Shown: positions 34,421 to 43,404, numbered from the stretch's first letter. The stretch: 64,000 bases of DNA from Streptomyces griseus subsp. griseus (GCF_000720255.1 NZ_JOJE01000004.1:186001-250000), one strand, 5' to 3'. The notes: a model not told the origin generated them from the sequence alone. Program-made: numbers and translations.

Positions 34421-34987
34421 TCACCCCGCGTCGGCCGCCCCGAACGTCACGTTCGCCGTGTCGACGGTGCCCGCGCTGCGCCCGGGCGCGCTCTGCCAGG
34501 ACCAGTACATGTTGGTGTGGGCTATCACCTGTTCCGGGGCCGGAGCGCCGTACTCAGTGAGGTCCTCCGTGGTGTGCGCGTCGCCGACCAGCGTCACGTC
34601 GTACCCCCGGACCAGGGCGCCGTGCAGGGTCGAGCGGATGCACGCGTCCGTCTGCGCCCCCGTGACGACGACCCGGCCCACCCCGTGCTCGGCGAGCACC
34701 GCCTCCAGCGCGGTGCCCTCGAAGGAGTCGAACCAGGTCTTGTGGACGAGGGGTTCGGACTCGAGGCGGACCAGCTCCTCGACGTACTGCCAGTCCTCAC
34801 TGCCGCGGACCAGCTCGCCGTCGGAGTGCTGCACCCAGATCACCGGCACGTCCTGAGCGCGGGCCGATGCGATCAGGGTGCCGATGTTCGCGATCACCTC
34901 GTCGCGGCGCGGTGCGCCCGCCAGCACGCCCTTCTGGACGTCGATGACCAGCAGGGCGGTGTTCTGCCTGTCGGGCAGGGTGGCCAC
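34421..34987 (-). CDS. Isochorismatase-family cysteine hydrolase
   Basis: A 188-residue alpha/beta hydrolase-like protein. The catalytic triad of the family is visible: Asp16 in LLVIDVQKGV, a Lys in LVHKTWFDSF and Cys in GAQTDACIRST. Members hydrolyse isochorismate, nicotinamide or N-carbamoyl compounds. GTG 34987 has GGAGGT upstream; the longer frame behind it is not coding. The substrate is undetermined. Confidence 0.88.
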   Translation of the reverse strand: MATLPDRQNTALLVIDVQKGVLAGAPRRDEVIANIGTLIASARAQDVPVIWVQHSDGELVRGSEDWQYVEELVRLESEPLVHKTWFDSFEGTALEAVLAEHGVGRVVVTGAQTDACIRSTLHGALVRGYDVTLVGDAHTTEDLTEYGAPAPEQVIAHTNMYWSWQSAPGRSAGTVDTANVTFGAADAG

Positions 34988-35163
34988 GGGGACCTCCTGT
35001 TTCTGGTTGTCGCGCGGTGAGTTCTTCGGTGAGTTCTTCGTGAGGCCCCACAGTAGGTCCCGCCACTGACAACGGCCCGGCCCACGCTCCACCCCCTGAA
35101 ACCGTCGCGTCCGGACCGTTGACGGGGTGTCACCAAGCGAACCAGCATGGCCCCGTCCGTCTC

Positions 35164-35177
35164 TGGGAGCGCTCCCA
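35164..35177. promoter_or_regulatory. CebR box (cello-oligosaccharide repressor site)
   Basis: TGGGAGCGCTCCCA is a perfect 14-bp palindrome identical to the established CebR operator of Streptomyces cellulolytic genes. It lies 37 bp before the GH9 start, the correct place for repression relieved by cellobiose or cellotriose. Confidence 0.92.
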
Positions 35178-35213
35178 CAGAGCGTCCCCCGCACCTCCCC
35201 GAGGAGCCCAGAC

Positions 35214-37454
35214 GTGAAACGACGCAGAACCGCCCTGCTGTCCCTGACGGCCCTGCTCGCCACCGCACTGAGCGCACTCCCCGCGCAGCAGGCCGGGGCC
35301 GACGAGGTCGAGCAGGTCAGGAACGGCACCTTCGACACCACCGCCGACCCGTGGTGGACGAGCAACGTCACCGCCGGCCTCTCCGAGGGCCGCCTGTGCG
35401 CCGACGTGCCCGGCGGCACCACCAACCGCTGGGACGCCGCCGTCGGCCAGAACGACATCACCCTGGTGAAGGGGGAGTCGTACCGCTTCTCCTTCAAGTC
35501 GTCAGGCGCGCCCGAGGGCCATGTGGCTCGGGCACTGGTGGGGTTGTCCGTGTCGCCGTACGACACCTGGTACGAGGCGAGCCCGGTGCTGAGCGTGTCG
35601 GGCGACACCTACAGCTACACCTTCACCTCACCCGTCGACACCACCCAGGGCCAGGTCGCCTTCCAGGTCGGCGGCAGCGCGGACCCCTGGCGGTTCTGCG
35701 TGGACGACGTTTCCCTGCTGGGCGGGGTGCCGCCCGAGGTGTACGAGCCCGACACCGGCCCGCGTGTCCGCGTCAACCAGGTCGCCTACCTCCCCGCCGG
35801 TCCGAAGAACGCCACCCTGGTCACCGACGCCACCACCAAGCTGCCCTGGCAGCTGAAGAACGCGCGGGGCGCCACCGTCGCCCACGGCTGGAGCATGCCG
35901 CGCGGGGTGGACGTCTCCTCCGGGCAGAACGTCCACTCGATAGACTTCGGCGCCTACCGAAAGAAGGGCACCGGCCTCACCCTCGTGGCCGACGGCGAGA
36001 CCAGCCGCCCGTTCGACATCGGCACGGCCGCCTACGAGAAGCTGCGGCTGGACGCGGTGAAGTACTACTACACGCAGCGCAGCGGCACCCCGATCAGGGA
36101 CGATCTGCGCCCCGGCTACGGAAGGCTCGCCGGGCACGTCGACGTGGCCCCCAACCGGGGCGACTCGGCGGTGCCCTGCCAGCCCGGCGTCTGCGACTAC
36201 ACGCTCGACGTGAGGGGCGGCTGGTACGACGCGGGCGACCACGGCAAGTACGTCGTCAACGGCGGCATCACCGCCTGGGAGCTGCTCAGCACCTACGAAC
36301 GCTCCCTGCACGCCCGCACCGGGCACCCCGCGAAGCTCGGCGACGGCACCCTCGCCCTCCCCGAGAGCGGCAACAAGGTGCCGGACATCCTCGACGAGGT
36401 TCGCTGGGAACTGGAGTTCCTGCTGAGGATGCAGGTGCCCGCCGGAAAGCCGCTGGCCGGCATGGCCCATCACAAGATCCACGACGAGTCCTGGACCGGG
36501 CTGCCGCTGCTGCCGAGCGACGACCCGCAGAAGCGCGAACTGCACCCGCCGTCCACCCAGGCGACCCTGAACCTGGCCGCCACGGCCGCGCAGGCCGCGC
36601 GCCTGTACCGCCCCTACGACAAGGCGTTCGCGGCGAGGGCGCTGACCGCGGCCCGCACGGCCTGGGCGGCGGCGCTCGCCCATCCCACCCTGTACGCCGA
36701 CCCGAACGACGGCACCGGCGGCGGCGCCTACTCGGACACCGACGCGACCGACGAGTTCTACTGGGCGGCCGCCGAGCTGTATCTGAGCACCGGCGAGAAG
36801 CAGTTCGCCGACCACGTCCTGAACTCCCCCGTCCACACCGCCGACATCTTCGGCCCCGCCGGCTTCGACTGGGGCCGGACGGCTGCGGCGGGCCGCCTCG
36901 ACCTCGCCACCGTCCCGAACGGGCTCCCCGGCCGGGACAAGGTCCGCGCCTCGGTGGTGAAGGCCGCCGACAGGTACCTGGCCACCCTCACCGCACACCC
37001 GTACGGCATGCCGTACGCGCCCGACAACAACCTCTACGACTGGGGCTCCAGCCACCAGGTCCTCAACAACGCCGTGACCGTGGCGACCGCCTACGACATC
37101 ACCGGTGCCTCGAAGTACCGCGACGGCGCCCTCCAGAGCATGGACTACCTCCTCGGCCGCAACGCGCTGAACATGTCGTACGTGACCGGGTACGGCGAGG
37201 CCAACGCCCACAACCAGCACAGCCGTTGGTACGCCCACCAGCTCGACCCGAAGCTGCCGAACCCGCCCGCGGGAACCCTCGCCGGCGGCCCCAACTCGAG
37301 CATCCAGGACCCCTACGCCCAGCTCAAACTCAAGGGGTGTGTGGGCCAGTTCTGCTACATCGACGACATCCAGTCCTGGTCGACGAACGAGACCGCGATC
37401 AACTGGAACGCGGCCCTGACCCGGATGGCGTCCTTCGTCGCCGACCAGGCCTGA
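35214..37454 (+). CDS. Secreted glycoside hydrolase family 9 cellulase with N-terminal CBM
   Basis: About 746 residues. A Sec signal peptide (about 1-30; ends AGADE), a CBM4/9-like module (about 35-170; [12 protein letters not shown]), a CelD-type Ig-like domain (about 185-275) and a GH9 catalytic domain (about 280-745). Catalytic Asp residues are in [13 protein letters not shown], and the proton-donor Glu in [11 protein letters not shown] near the end. The enzyme cleaves beta-1,4-glucan outside the cell. GTG 35214 with GAGGAG upstream gives the signal peptide. The CebR box ties it to cellulose utilisation. Confidence 0.93.
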   Translation: MKRRRTALLSLTALLATALSALPAQQAGADEVEQVRNGTFDTTADPWWTSNVTAGLSEGRLCADVPGGTTNRWDAAVGQNDITLVKGESYRFSFKSSGAPEGHVARALVGLSVSPYDTWYEASPVLSVSGDTYSYTFTSPVDTTQGQVAFQVGGSADPWRFCVDDVSLLGGVPPEVYEPDTGPRVRVNQVAYLPAGPKNATLVTDATTKLPWQLKNARGATVAHGWSMPRGVDVSSGQNVHSIDFGAYRKKGTGLTLVADGETSRPFDIGTAAYEKLRLDAVKYYYTQRSGTPIRDDLRPGYGRLAGHVDVAPNRGDSAVPCQPGVCDYTLDVRGGWYDAGDHGKYVVNGGITAWELLSTYERSLHARTGHPAKLGDGTLALPESGNKVPDILDEVRWELEFLLRMQVPAGKPLAGMAHHKIHDESWTGLPLLPSDDPQKRELHPPSTQATLNLAATAAQAARLYRPYDKAFAARALTAARTAWAAALAHPTLYADPNDGTGGGAYSDTDATDEFYWAAAELYLSTGEKQFADHVLNSPVHTADIFGPAGFDWGRTAAAGRLDLATVPNGLPGRDKVRASVVKAADRYLATLTAHPYGMPYAPDNNLYDWGSSHQVLNNAVTVATAYDITGASKYRDGALQSMDYLLGRNALNMSYVTGYGEANAHNQHSRWYAHQLDPKLPNPPAGTLAGGPNSSIQDPYAQLKLKGCVGQFCYIDDIQSWSTNETAINWNAALTRMASFVADQA

Positions 37455-37620
37455 AACCGAGGGTGAGAGTTCGGTAAAAGCGCCGTGATCTTGCGGCACT
37501 TGTCCGCTATTATCCCCTCTGACCTGCGCTGACGCGAACGATCGCGACCCTCGCGCCTGTTGACGACGGTGCGGGGGTCGACGATATTTCGCCGGGATTT
37601 GTAAGCAGCGGGTTGCGGGG

Positions 37621-37899
37621 ATGACGGAACGCGACGCATGGCTGAAGGCCCTGGCCAGGTGGAGCACGGCCTCCGAGACCGACGCCACGGCCGCCTGCCC
37701 GCACTGCGGGCGCGGCGAGGTGCGCCTGCGGTACGTCGTCGATCCGGACAGCCGCGTCGGCTTCGCCCTGATGTGGTGCGACGCCTGCGGGCACGGGATC
37801 AGCGTCTCCCGGGTCCGTGCGCCTGAGGGCGCGCCGGTCCGGTCGATCGACGACGCGACGGCCACGGAAGGGGTGCCGGAGTTCACTCGCGTCGAATGA
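37621..37899 (+). CDS. Small zinc-ribbon protein
   Basis: A 92-residue protein. Two cysteine pairs, CPHCG and CDACG, form a probable zinc ribbon, with a helical acidic N-terminus (MTERDAWLKALARW). I do not recognise a named family. The start is ATG 37621 after GGGTTGCGGGG, which is not a strong ribosome site. It lies between the cellulase and a toxin-antitoxin pair with no clear link to either. Confidence 0.6.
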   Translation: MTERDAWLKALARWSTASETDATAACPHCGRGEVRLRYVVDPDSRVGFALMWCDACGHGISVSRVRAPEGAPVRSIDDATATEGVPEFTRVE

Positions 37900-37918
37900 G
37901 ACGCGTGCCGGGAGGGGT

Positions 37919-37995
37919 GCGGTACCGATGGTCGGTACCGCGCCCCCTCGGGTGTGACCTGCTCGTATTTACGCGTAAGTACCCGAGCGGTACCG
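37919..37995. promoter_or_regulatory. Palindromes in the toxin-antitoxin promoter
   Basis: GCGGTACCG (37919-37927) pairs with CGGTACCGC (37933-37941) over a 5-base loop, and GCGGTACCG recurs at 37987-37995, eight bases before the antitoxin ATG. Between them, GTATTTACGCGTAAGTAC (37965-37982) is a palindrome with one mismatch. These fit an autoregulated TA promoter; the first hairpin could also end the zinc-ribbon transcript. Confidence 0.55.
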
Positions 37996-38002
37996 TTGCC
38001 CC

Positions 38003-38248
38003 ATGCCAGCCCTCAACGTGGAGTTCAGCGATCGCGAGCTGGAGGACCTGCGGCAGATCGCCAAGGAACGGGGTACGTCGATGAAGGCCCTCGTCCGCGA
38101 GGCGGCCGCGGCCGACATAGCCCGGCACCGGGCGCTGCAGGAGGGCGCGAAGGCGTTCCGGCGGTTCTTCGCGTCCCACGCCGACGAGTTCGCGGCCGCG
38201 TTCCCCGACGACGAGCCGCCCGCCAAGAGCGAGGGGCGGGTCGCCTGA
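38003..38248 (+). CDS. Ribbon-helix-helix-like antitoxin
   Basis: An 81-residue protein. The first 40 residues (LNVEFSDRELEDLRQIAKERGTSMKALVREA; core DLRQIAKERGTSMKALV) have the beta strand plus two-helix pattern of CopG/RHH DNA-binding antitoxins. The acidic C-terminus (FPDDEPPAKSE) would be the toxin-contacting tail. It ends four bases before the Doc-like gene, and palindromes precede it, consistent with autorepression. Confidence 0.78.
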   Translation: MPALNVEFSDRELEDLRQIAKERGTSMKALVREAAAADIARHRALQEGAKAFRRFFASHADEFAAAFPDDEPPAKSEGRVA

Positions 38249-38251
38249 CCG

Positions 38252-38629
38252 ATGGCACCCGTCCTCCACATCGACGTGCCCTGGCTGCTCCAGCGCCACG
38301 AAGAGGTCCTGCCGGACCAGCCCACCATCAACGACTTCTCCGCACTGGTCGCCGCCGTCGCCCGGCACCGCGTCGACCCGCCCCGCCTCGGCGTGGACTC
38401 CGACCCCGCCTGGCGGGCCGCCGCCCTGCTGCACACCCTCACGCTGCTCAAGCCCCTGCCGTCGGCCAACGCCCGCTTCGCCTGCGCGACGGCGGTGGCG
38501 TACATGTTCGTCAGCGGCGTCGGCATGGACCCGCCCTACGGCGCCCTCGTGGACCTGGCCCGGGACCTGCTCGACGGCAAGACGGACGTCTACGGCGCGG
38601 CGGACCGGCTGCGCTCCTGGCAGATCTGA
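38252..38629 (+). CDS. Doc/Fic-like toxin with degenerate active-site motif
   Basis: A 125-residue all-alpha protein coupled to the antitoxin. It matches Doc-type toxins in length and in the pattern before and after the active loop. Where Doc has a His-Pro-Phe-x-Asp-Ala-Asn-Lys-Arg loop, this protein has KPLPSANARFA (67-77): catalytic His is replaced by Lys67, the metal-binding Asp by Ser71 and the Lys by Ala, while Asn73 and Arg75 remain. Kinase or AMP-transferase activity is therefore doubtful. ATG 38252. Confidence 0.72.
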   Translation: MAPVLHIDVPWLLQRHEEVLPDQPTINDFSALVAAVARHRVDPPRLGVDSDPAWRAAALLHTLTLLKPLPSANARFACATAVAYMFVSGVGMDPPYGALVDLARDLLDGKTDVYGAADRLRSWQI

Positions 38630-39069
38630 ACGCCGAAGCGGGGACACCCCCCTAGGGGCCGCCGGCCGAGGGCGGGAGGAGCAGGGCCGACGGCCCGTTT
38701 CGCGCAGAAGAGCCGCCGTCCTGCGCGGGGCTCCCGAGGATGGGCCGGTCTCAGTGGACTACGCCCGCCCGCGCCCCGACACCGTGCGCGCCGCGCCGGT
38801 GAGTGCGCGTGTTTCACACGGGGCGCGCGGGTCACCGAAAAGTGCCGCCCGGGGGAGGAGTTGGCCATTGGCCCGGAATATCCTTCAGTGATCGGATGTT
38901 AGGTCAAGCGCCTTGTTGTGTGTGAACAAGTTGTGCAAAGGTGAACCACCCGTGGGGGGCAATGGCCGGGTCTCGTGCGTCCGGCGGTGACTCGAATCAG
39001 TATCGCCGTCGTGATCGCATGCCCCTCGCGCCTCGCGCCGCACAGGTACGTACCGAAGGAATCCGCTCA
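38630..39069. other. 440-bp gap before the second fusion gene
   Basis: It holds a weak stem-loop (GGGCC 38684-38688 with GGCCC 38692-38696), a short palindrome around 38808-38820 and the promoter elements at 38912-38943. I see no gene in it. Upstream of the start are TCGCATGCCC and CGAAGGAAT, both also found before the paralogue. Confidence 0.6.
38912..38943. promoter_or_regulatory. Upstream elements of the second sigma-like/ricin fusion gene
   Basis: CTTGTT (38912-38917) and AACAAG (38925-38930) form an inverted repeat, and TGTGCAAAGGTG (38932-38943) is identical to the element at 24384-24395. Distances from the 12-mer to the start are 127 bp here and 155 bp in the first copy. Confidence 0.55.
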
Positions 39070-40716
39070 GTGCCCACCCCCCATCCACCCCGCCCTTCCT
39101 ACCCCCCGCCGGGCGGGGCGTCCGGAGAGTCCGACGACTCCCTCGCCGCCCGTACCCGCGGCGGCCCGGACGACGAGGTCGCCCAGGCGACCGCCCTCCT
39201 GATCACCCGGCACTGGCAGCCCGCGCACGAGTACGCGGTGATCTGCCTCGCCTCCTCCTCCGGCGTCGCCGCCATGGTCACCACGGCCGCCTTCCACCAG
39301 GTCCTCGACCGCCTGACGCTCGGCGAGCCCGGTGCCGGCCTGCGCCCCCGACTCCTGGTGGGCGTACGGGACACCGTCCGGCTCTGGGCCGCCGAGGACC
39401 GCATATCCGGCGTCCTGCCGGAGCTGCAGAAGCCGGCCGGCGGCCGCGGCATGCGCACGGCCAAGTCGCTGACGCCGGAGAACCGCCAGCTGACGGAGCG
39501 CTCGTTCAACGGCCTTGCCCATCACGCCCGGGCCATGCTGTGGCACGTCGAGGTCGAGTCCGAGCCCCTGACCGTCCCCGCCGGACTGCTGGGCCTGGAC
39601 CCCGCCACCGCGGCCGCCGCCCTGGAAGAGGCACGGGACAAGCTCCGCGAGGGTCTTGTCCGCGCCCACCGGGACCTCGCCCCGAGCAAGGACTGCCGCT
39701 TCTACAACCGGCTCCTCGACGTCCCCATCCGCCGCGGCGGCGCCCTGCTGCCCGACGTCCAGCAGCATCTGACGGACTGCCGCTACTGCCGGGCCGCGGC
39801 CGAGCAACTCGGCCACTTCGAAGGCCGCTTGGGCATCCTCCTCGCGGAGGCGGTGCTCGGCTGGGGCGCCCGCCGCTACGTCGAGTCGCGGCCGGGCCGA
39901 GACCAGCAGCAGACGGTGCGTGTGCGCGGCGCCCGCCACCGCGGTGGACGTCCGGGCGGGGCAGGCCGCCGACTCCTGTCCCGCATCCCGTCCCCCGGCC
40001 GCCGTCTGCCCGGTGGTCCCAAGGCCCCGCGCGCCCTGCTCACCGGGGTGGGCCTCGCCTCGGCCGGGCTGCTGACCACCCTGCTCGCCGCCGGGATGTG
40101 GTCCGACGACGGAGGTGCCGACCCGGCCGCCTCCACCAGCGCGGCCGGCGGCCGCGGCAGCGCGCCGGACACCGACTCCGCGACCCCGCCGGCCGAGGCG
40201 TCGACCCCGCCCGACACCGCCCAACTGCCCACCGCGACCCACCAGACCCGGCTGCGCAACGTCGCCGCCGACCTGTGCCTCGACGTCCGGGGCGACGCGA
40301 AGGAAGGGGCCGCGACCGAGCTGGCGGTGTGCTCCTCCGACTGGACCCAGCAGTGGTCGTACGGGGAGGACGGGCTGCTGCGCAGCGTGGCCGACCCCGA
40401 ACTGTGCCTGGACTCGCACGCGGACGCCGGTGTGGTGATCCTCGGAGAGTGCGCGGACGAGGGCGACAAGCGGGCCGACGACGTCCGCTACGAGCTCACC
40501 GCCCGGGGTGAGCTGCTGCCCCGCTGGGACGACACACTCGCCCTCGCCTCCACCACCGAGGATCCCGGCGCCGACGTGGTCGCCAAGGTCCGCGACAACT
40601 CCGCCGGACAGCGCTGGGTGACGGACGCGGCATCGGCCGGCCCCGGTTCCCTCTCGATCGCCGGGACGGAGACGCCCGCCGCCCGGCCGGTGGAGCTGGC
40701 GGACCGCACGTCGTGA
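39070..40716 (+). CDS. Sigma-like / zinc-finger / membrane / ricin-domain fusion protein, second copy
   Basis: A 548-residue paralogue of the protein at 24550. It keeps the sigma-like head (LITRHWQPAHEYAVICL; HARAMLWHVEVESEPL; LEEARDKLREGL), the zinc motif HLTDCRYC, a single membrane helix (ALLTGVGLASAGLLTTLLAAG) and the ricin part with QQWSYGEDGLL and GQRWVTD. It lacks the Pro/Thr linker and Gly-Tyr tail of the first copy. GTG 39070 has CGAAGGAAT upstream. It is not adjacent to any ordinary ECF sigma gene. Function unknown. Confidence 0.75.
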   Translation: MPTPHPPRPSYPPPGGASGESDDSLAARTRGGPDDEVAQATALLITRHWQPAHEYAVICLASSSGVAAMVTTAAFHQVLDRLTLGEPGAGLRPRLLVGVRDTVRLWAAEDRISGVLPELQKPAGGRGMRTAKSLTPENRQLTERSFNGLAHHARAMLWHVEVESEPLTVPAGLLGLDPATAAAALEEARDKLREGLVRAHRDLAPSKDCRFYNRLLDVPIRRGGALLPDVQQHLTDCRYCRAAAEQLGHFEGRLGILLAEAVLGWGARRYVESRPGRDQQQTVRVRGARHRGGRPGGAGRRLLSRIPSPGRRLPGGPKAPRALLTGVGLASAGLLTTLLAAGMWSDDGGADPAASTSAAGGRGSAPDTDSATPPAEASTPPDTAQLPTATHQTRLRNVAADLCLDVRGDAKEGAATELAVCSSDWTQQWSYGEDGLLRSVADPELCLDSHADAGVVILGECADEGDKRADDVRYELTARGELLPRWDDTLALASTTEDPGADVVAKVRDNSAGQRWVTDAASAGPGSLSIAGTETPAARPVELADRTS

Positions 40717-40732
40717 GCCGAGACGACCGGCG

Positions 40733-41899
40733 TCACCGCTCCTCGACGAGGTCGGTGACGCCGACCGTGGCAGGCGTGGCGTGCCCGGACAGGGCCAGGG
40801 TGAGGTCGAACTCGGCGAGCAGGCATCGGATCACATGCTCCACGCCGGCCTGCCCGTCGAGCCCCAGCCCGTAGACGTACGGCCGGCCCAGCAGCACCGC
40901 CCGCGCGCCGAGGGCGAGCGCCTTGAAGACGTCGTCGCCGGTGCGCACCCCGCTGTCGAACAGCACCGTCAGCCGGTCGCCGACCGCCTGCGCCACCCGG
41001 GGCAGCGCGTCGGCCGCCGCGACGGAGCCGGCCACCTGCCGGCCGCCGTGGTTGGACACCACCACCCCGTCCATACCGGCATCGGCCGCCAGACGCGCGT
41101 CATCGGGGTGCAGAACACCCTTGAGGACGATCGGGCCGTCCCAGTGCTCCCGCAGGAACGCCAGGTCAGGCCAGGTCTTGCCGGGATCCGCGAAGAGTGA
41201 GACGAAGTGCAGCACGGCCGCGTTCGGATCCTCGTGCACCGGCTTGGCCAGACCGGCCTGGAAGGCGGGGTCCGAGAAGTAGTTGGCGGTGCCCACGCCG
41301 TGCAGGAACGGCAGATAGGCCTGGTCGAGGTCGCGCGGGCGCCAGGCGAGCAGCGGGGTGTCCAGCGTGACGACCAGCACCGTGAACCCGGCTGCCCGGG
41401 CCCGTCCGAGGAAACTCCGCGTCACCTCGCGGTCCTTGGACCAGTACAGCTGGAACCAGCGCTCGGCGTCGCCCATCGCCTCCGCGACCTGCTCGATCGG
41501 CGTACTGGAGGCCGACGACAGGACGTACGGCACGCCCTGAGCGGCGGCGGCACGGGCGGCGGCGGACTCGGCGTCCGGATGCATGATCGACAGGACGCCG
41601 ACCGGGGCGAGCGCCAGCGGGGCGGGCAGGGAGCGGCCGAGCACCTCCACCGAGAGGTCGCGTTCGTGCACGTCCCGCAGCACGCGGGGCACGATCCGAC
41701 GACGTTCCAGGGCGGCCCGGTTCGCCCGCGCCGTACTGCCGTCGCCTGCGCTGCCCGCCACATAGCCGACCGGGCCCGGGCCGAGCCGCTGCTCGGTGAG
41801 CTCCTCCAGCCGGGTCAGATCGGTGGGCAGCCGGGGCACCGTGCCCGACATCCCGTTCAGGTAGATCTCGTACTGGAAGTCCGCCCAGTGCTTGGCCAC
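40733..41899 (-). CDS. FMN-dependent alpha-hydroxy-acid oxidising protein (lactate oxidase/monooxygenase-like)
   Basis: A 388-residue TIM barrel. The catalytic His is in VVSNHGGRQVAG, the FMN phosphate site in DSGVRTGDDVFKALALGARAV and the substrate Arg nearby. FQYEIYLNG at the N-terminus resembles lactate 2-monooxygenase. The family oxidises L-2-hydroxy acids to keto acids, passing electrons to oxygen or a chain. GTG 41899, with GAGGCGG upstream, is preferred over 41929. Confidence 0.9.
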   Translation of the reverse strand: MAKHWADFQYEIYLNGMSGTVPRLPTDLTRLEELTEQRLGPGPVGYVAGSAGDGSTARANRAALERRRIVPRVLRDVHERDLSVEVLGRSLPAPLALAPVGVLSIMHPDAESAAARAAAAQGVPYVLSSASSTPIEQVAEAMGDAERWFQLYWSKDREVTRSFLGRARAAGFTVLVVTLDTPLLAWRPRDLDQAYLPFLHGVGTANYFSDPAFQAGLAKPVHEDPNAAVLHFVSLFADPGKTWPDLAFLREHWDGPIVLKGVLHPDDARLAADAGMDGVVVSNHGGRQVAGSVAAADALPRVAQAVGDRLTVLFDSGVRTGDDVFKALALGARAVLLGRPYVYGLGLDGQAGVEHVIRCLLAEFDLTLALSGHATPATVGVTDLVEER

Positions 41900-41975
41900 C
41901 GTACGTCCCGCCTCTCGTCCGTCGAGCACGCCACCGCACGGCGACCCTACCGGCCGGTAGGCGGGGTCCGATCAG

Positions 41976-42560
41976 TCACTCAGCCTCGTCCGGCCGGTCC
42001 GCCTCCTTCGTTTCCTCCTGCTCCTCCTCCCGCTCCGTTTCCGTGTCCGGTCCCTGCGCCCGGACCCGCTGGACGTGTTCCAGGGAGTCCCGCAGCTCGG
42101 TGAGCCAGTCGTCGGTGTGCCGCTGGACCAGGCGGACGCACCAGGCGAGGGCGTCACTGCGGCTGCGGGCGACACCGCCGGCGATGAGGGTGTCCAGGAC
42201 CTGGCGCTCCGGCTGGCGCAGCCGGGTCATCACGGGCGCGGCGACATGGGTGAACAGGGCGCGCTGCCCGTCACAGACCACACCCCAGGAGACCTTGCGG
42301 TCGAACCGGTGCTCGGCCTCGCGCGCCACCGCCATCCGGGCCTCTCGGGTGCGCTCCCGGAACTCCTGGACGCGGCTTCGTACGGCCGCCTCCCGCTCGG
42401 CTCCCGAGGCTCCCTCGGTCAGCCGGGGTTCGGGAATGCGGCCGATCACGGTGATCTCCTCGCGGTCGACCGTCACTTCGGTCAGTTCCTCGAAGAGGTC
42501 GTCGGGAAGTCGGCCCGCGAACCATCCGCGCAGTTTCTCGCGCTGCTCTGTCGTAATCAT
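41976..42560 (-). CDS. Hypothetical protein, possible ribbon-helix-helix DNA-binding region
   Basis: A 194-residue protein starting MITTEQREKLRGWFAGRLPDD. Residues about 130-165 (LDTLIAGGVARSRSDALAWCVRLV) resemble the helix-turn-helix pair of an RHH domain, and the C-terminal 40 residues are very Glu-rich and probably disordered. I do not recognise the family. There is no clear ribosome site before ATG 42560. An inverted repeat GTAATC/GATTAC overlaps the start, which suggests self-regulation. Confidence 0.6.
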   Translation of the reverse strand: MITTEQREKLRGWFAGRLPDDLFEELTEVTVDREEITVIGRIPEPRLTEGASGAEREAAVRSRVQEFRERTREARMAVAREAEHRFDRKVSWGVVCDGQRALFTHVAAPVMTRLRQPERQVLDTLIAGGVARSRSDALAWCVRLVQRHTDDWLTELRDSLEHVQRVRAQGPDTETEREEEQEETKEADRPDEAE

Positions 42561-42574
42561 GTAATGACGATTAC
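42553..42574. promoter_or_regulatory. Inverted repeat at the start of the hypothetical gene
   Basis: GTAATC (42553-42558) and GATTAC (42569-42574) surround the ATG at 42560. The 323-bp region 42561-42883 to the SSI gene is otherwise promoter-like and less GC-rich, with no gene seen. Confidence 0.4.
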
Positions 42575-42883
42575 TCGCACCGAGCATGAACACAAGGGGG
42601 TGCGAAGGAGTCAGCCGTGAGCGGAAGCGGAATGTTTCAGGACGATTAACGAGCAGGTGGAAACCGGCCATCCGGCCCGCCCGGAGGATCGAGAAGCGCT
42701 TGCTTTCGGCGTTGGAACGTTCGAACTATGTGACTTCACGCCACTGATTCAATACACAAGGTTACTGAAACCTGTGGGGTCGATGTGAGTTTCGGCGATG
42801 GACTCGGCAGACTCGCGCTCGCCGCTCCGGCACCGACCGAGCCGGACCGGCGCACCCTCGAAGCAAGCGGAAGGATGCACACA

Positions 42884-43315
42884 ATGCGGAACACCGCGCG
42901 ATGGGCAGCGACTCTCGGGCTTGCGGCCACCGCCGTATGCGGCCCCCTCACCGGACCCGCCCTCGCCACCTCGTCCTCGCCGACCTCGCTCTACGCTCCC
43001 TCGGCACTCGTGCTGACCGTGGGGCACGGAGACAGCTCGGCCCTCGCCACCCCGGCCCGCGCGGTCACCCTGACCTGCGCCCCCAGGCCCTCCGGCACCC
43101 ACCCGGCCCCGGACCTGGCCTGCGCCGAACTGCGCGGCGCCGACGGGAACTTCGACGCCCTGGGCAACGCGGACGGCATGGCGTGCACCAAGCAGTACGA
43201 CCCGGTGGTCGTCACCGTCGACGGAGTGTGGCAGGGCCGGCGCGTCTCCTACGAGCGCACCTTCGCCAACGAGTGCGTGAAGAGCTCCTACGGGATCAGT
43301 CTCTTCGCGTTCTGA
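42884..43315 (+). CDS. Secreted SSI-family (Streptomyces subtilisin inhibitor) protease inhibitor
   Basis: A 143-residue secreted inhibitor. Signal peptide about 1-28 (ends GPALA|T). The mature part has [14 protein letters not shown] and [24 protein letters not shown], both diagnostic. Disulfides Cys65-Cys80 and Cys101-Cys131 are expected. The reactive loop reads CTKQYDP, where classical SSI has CPMVYDP, so P1 is Lys103 and trypsin-like proteases are likely targets. ATG 42884 has AAGG nine bases upstream; ATG 42875 is too close. A strong terminator follows. Confidence 0.95.
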   Translation: MRNTARWAATLGLAATAVCGPLTGPALATSSSPTSLYAPSALVLTVGHGDSSALATPARAVTLTCAPRPSGTHPAPDLACAELRGADGNFDALGNADGMACTKQYDPVVVTVDGVWQGRRVSYERTFANECVKSSYGISLFAF

Positions 43316-43404
43316 GACCGGGGTCGCGATCTCCCGTGATGCCGTGAGCGGCCCGCAACTGGGGAGTGCGGGTCACTGACGCGAGGGGCCGTCGCGATCT
43401 CGCA

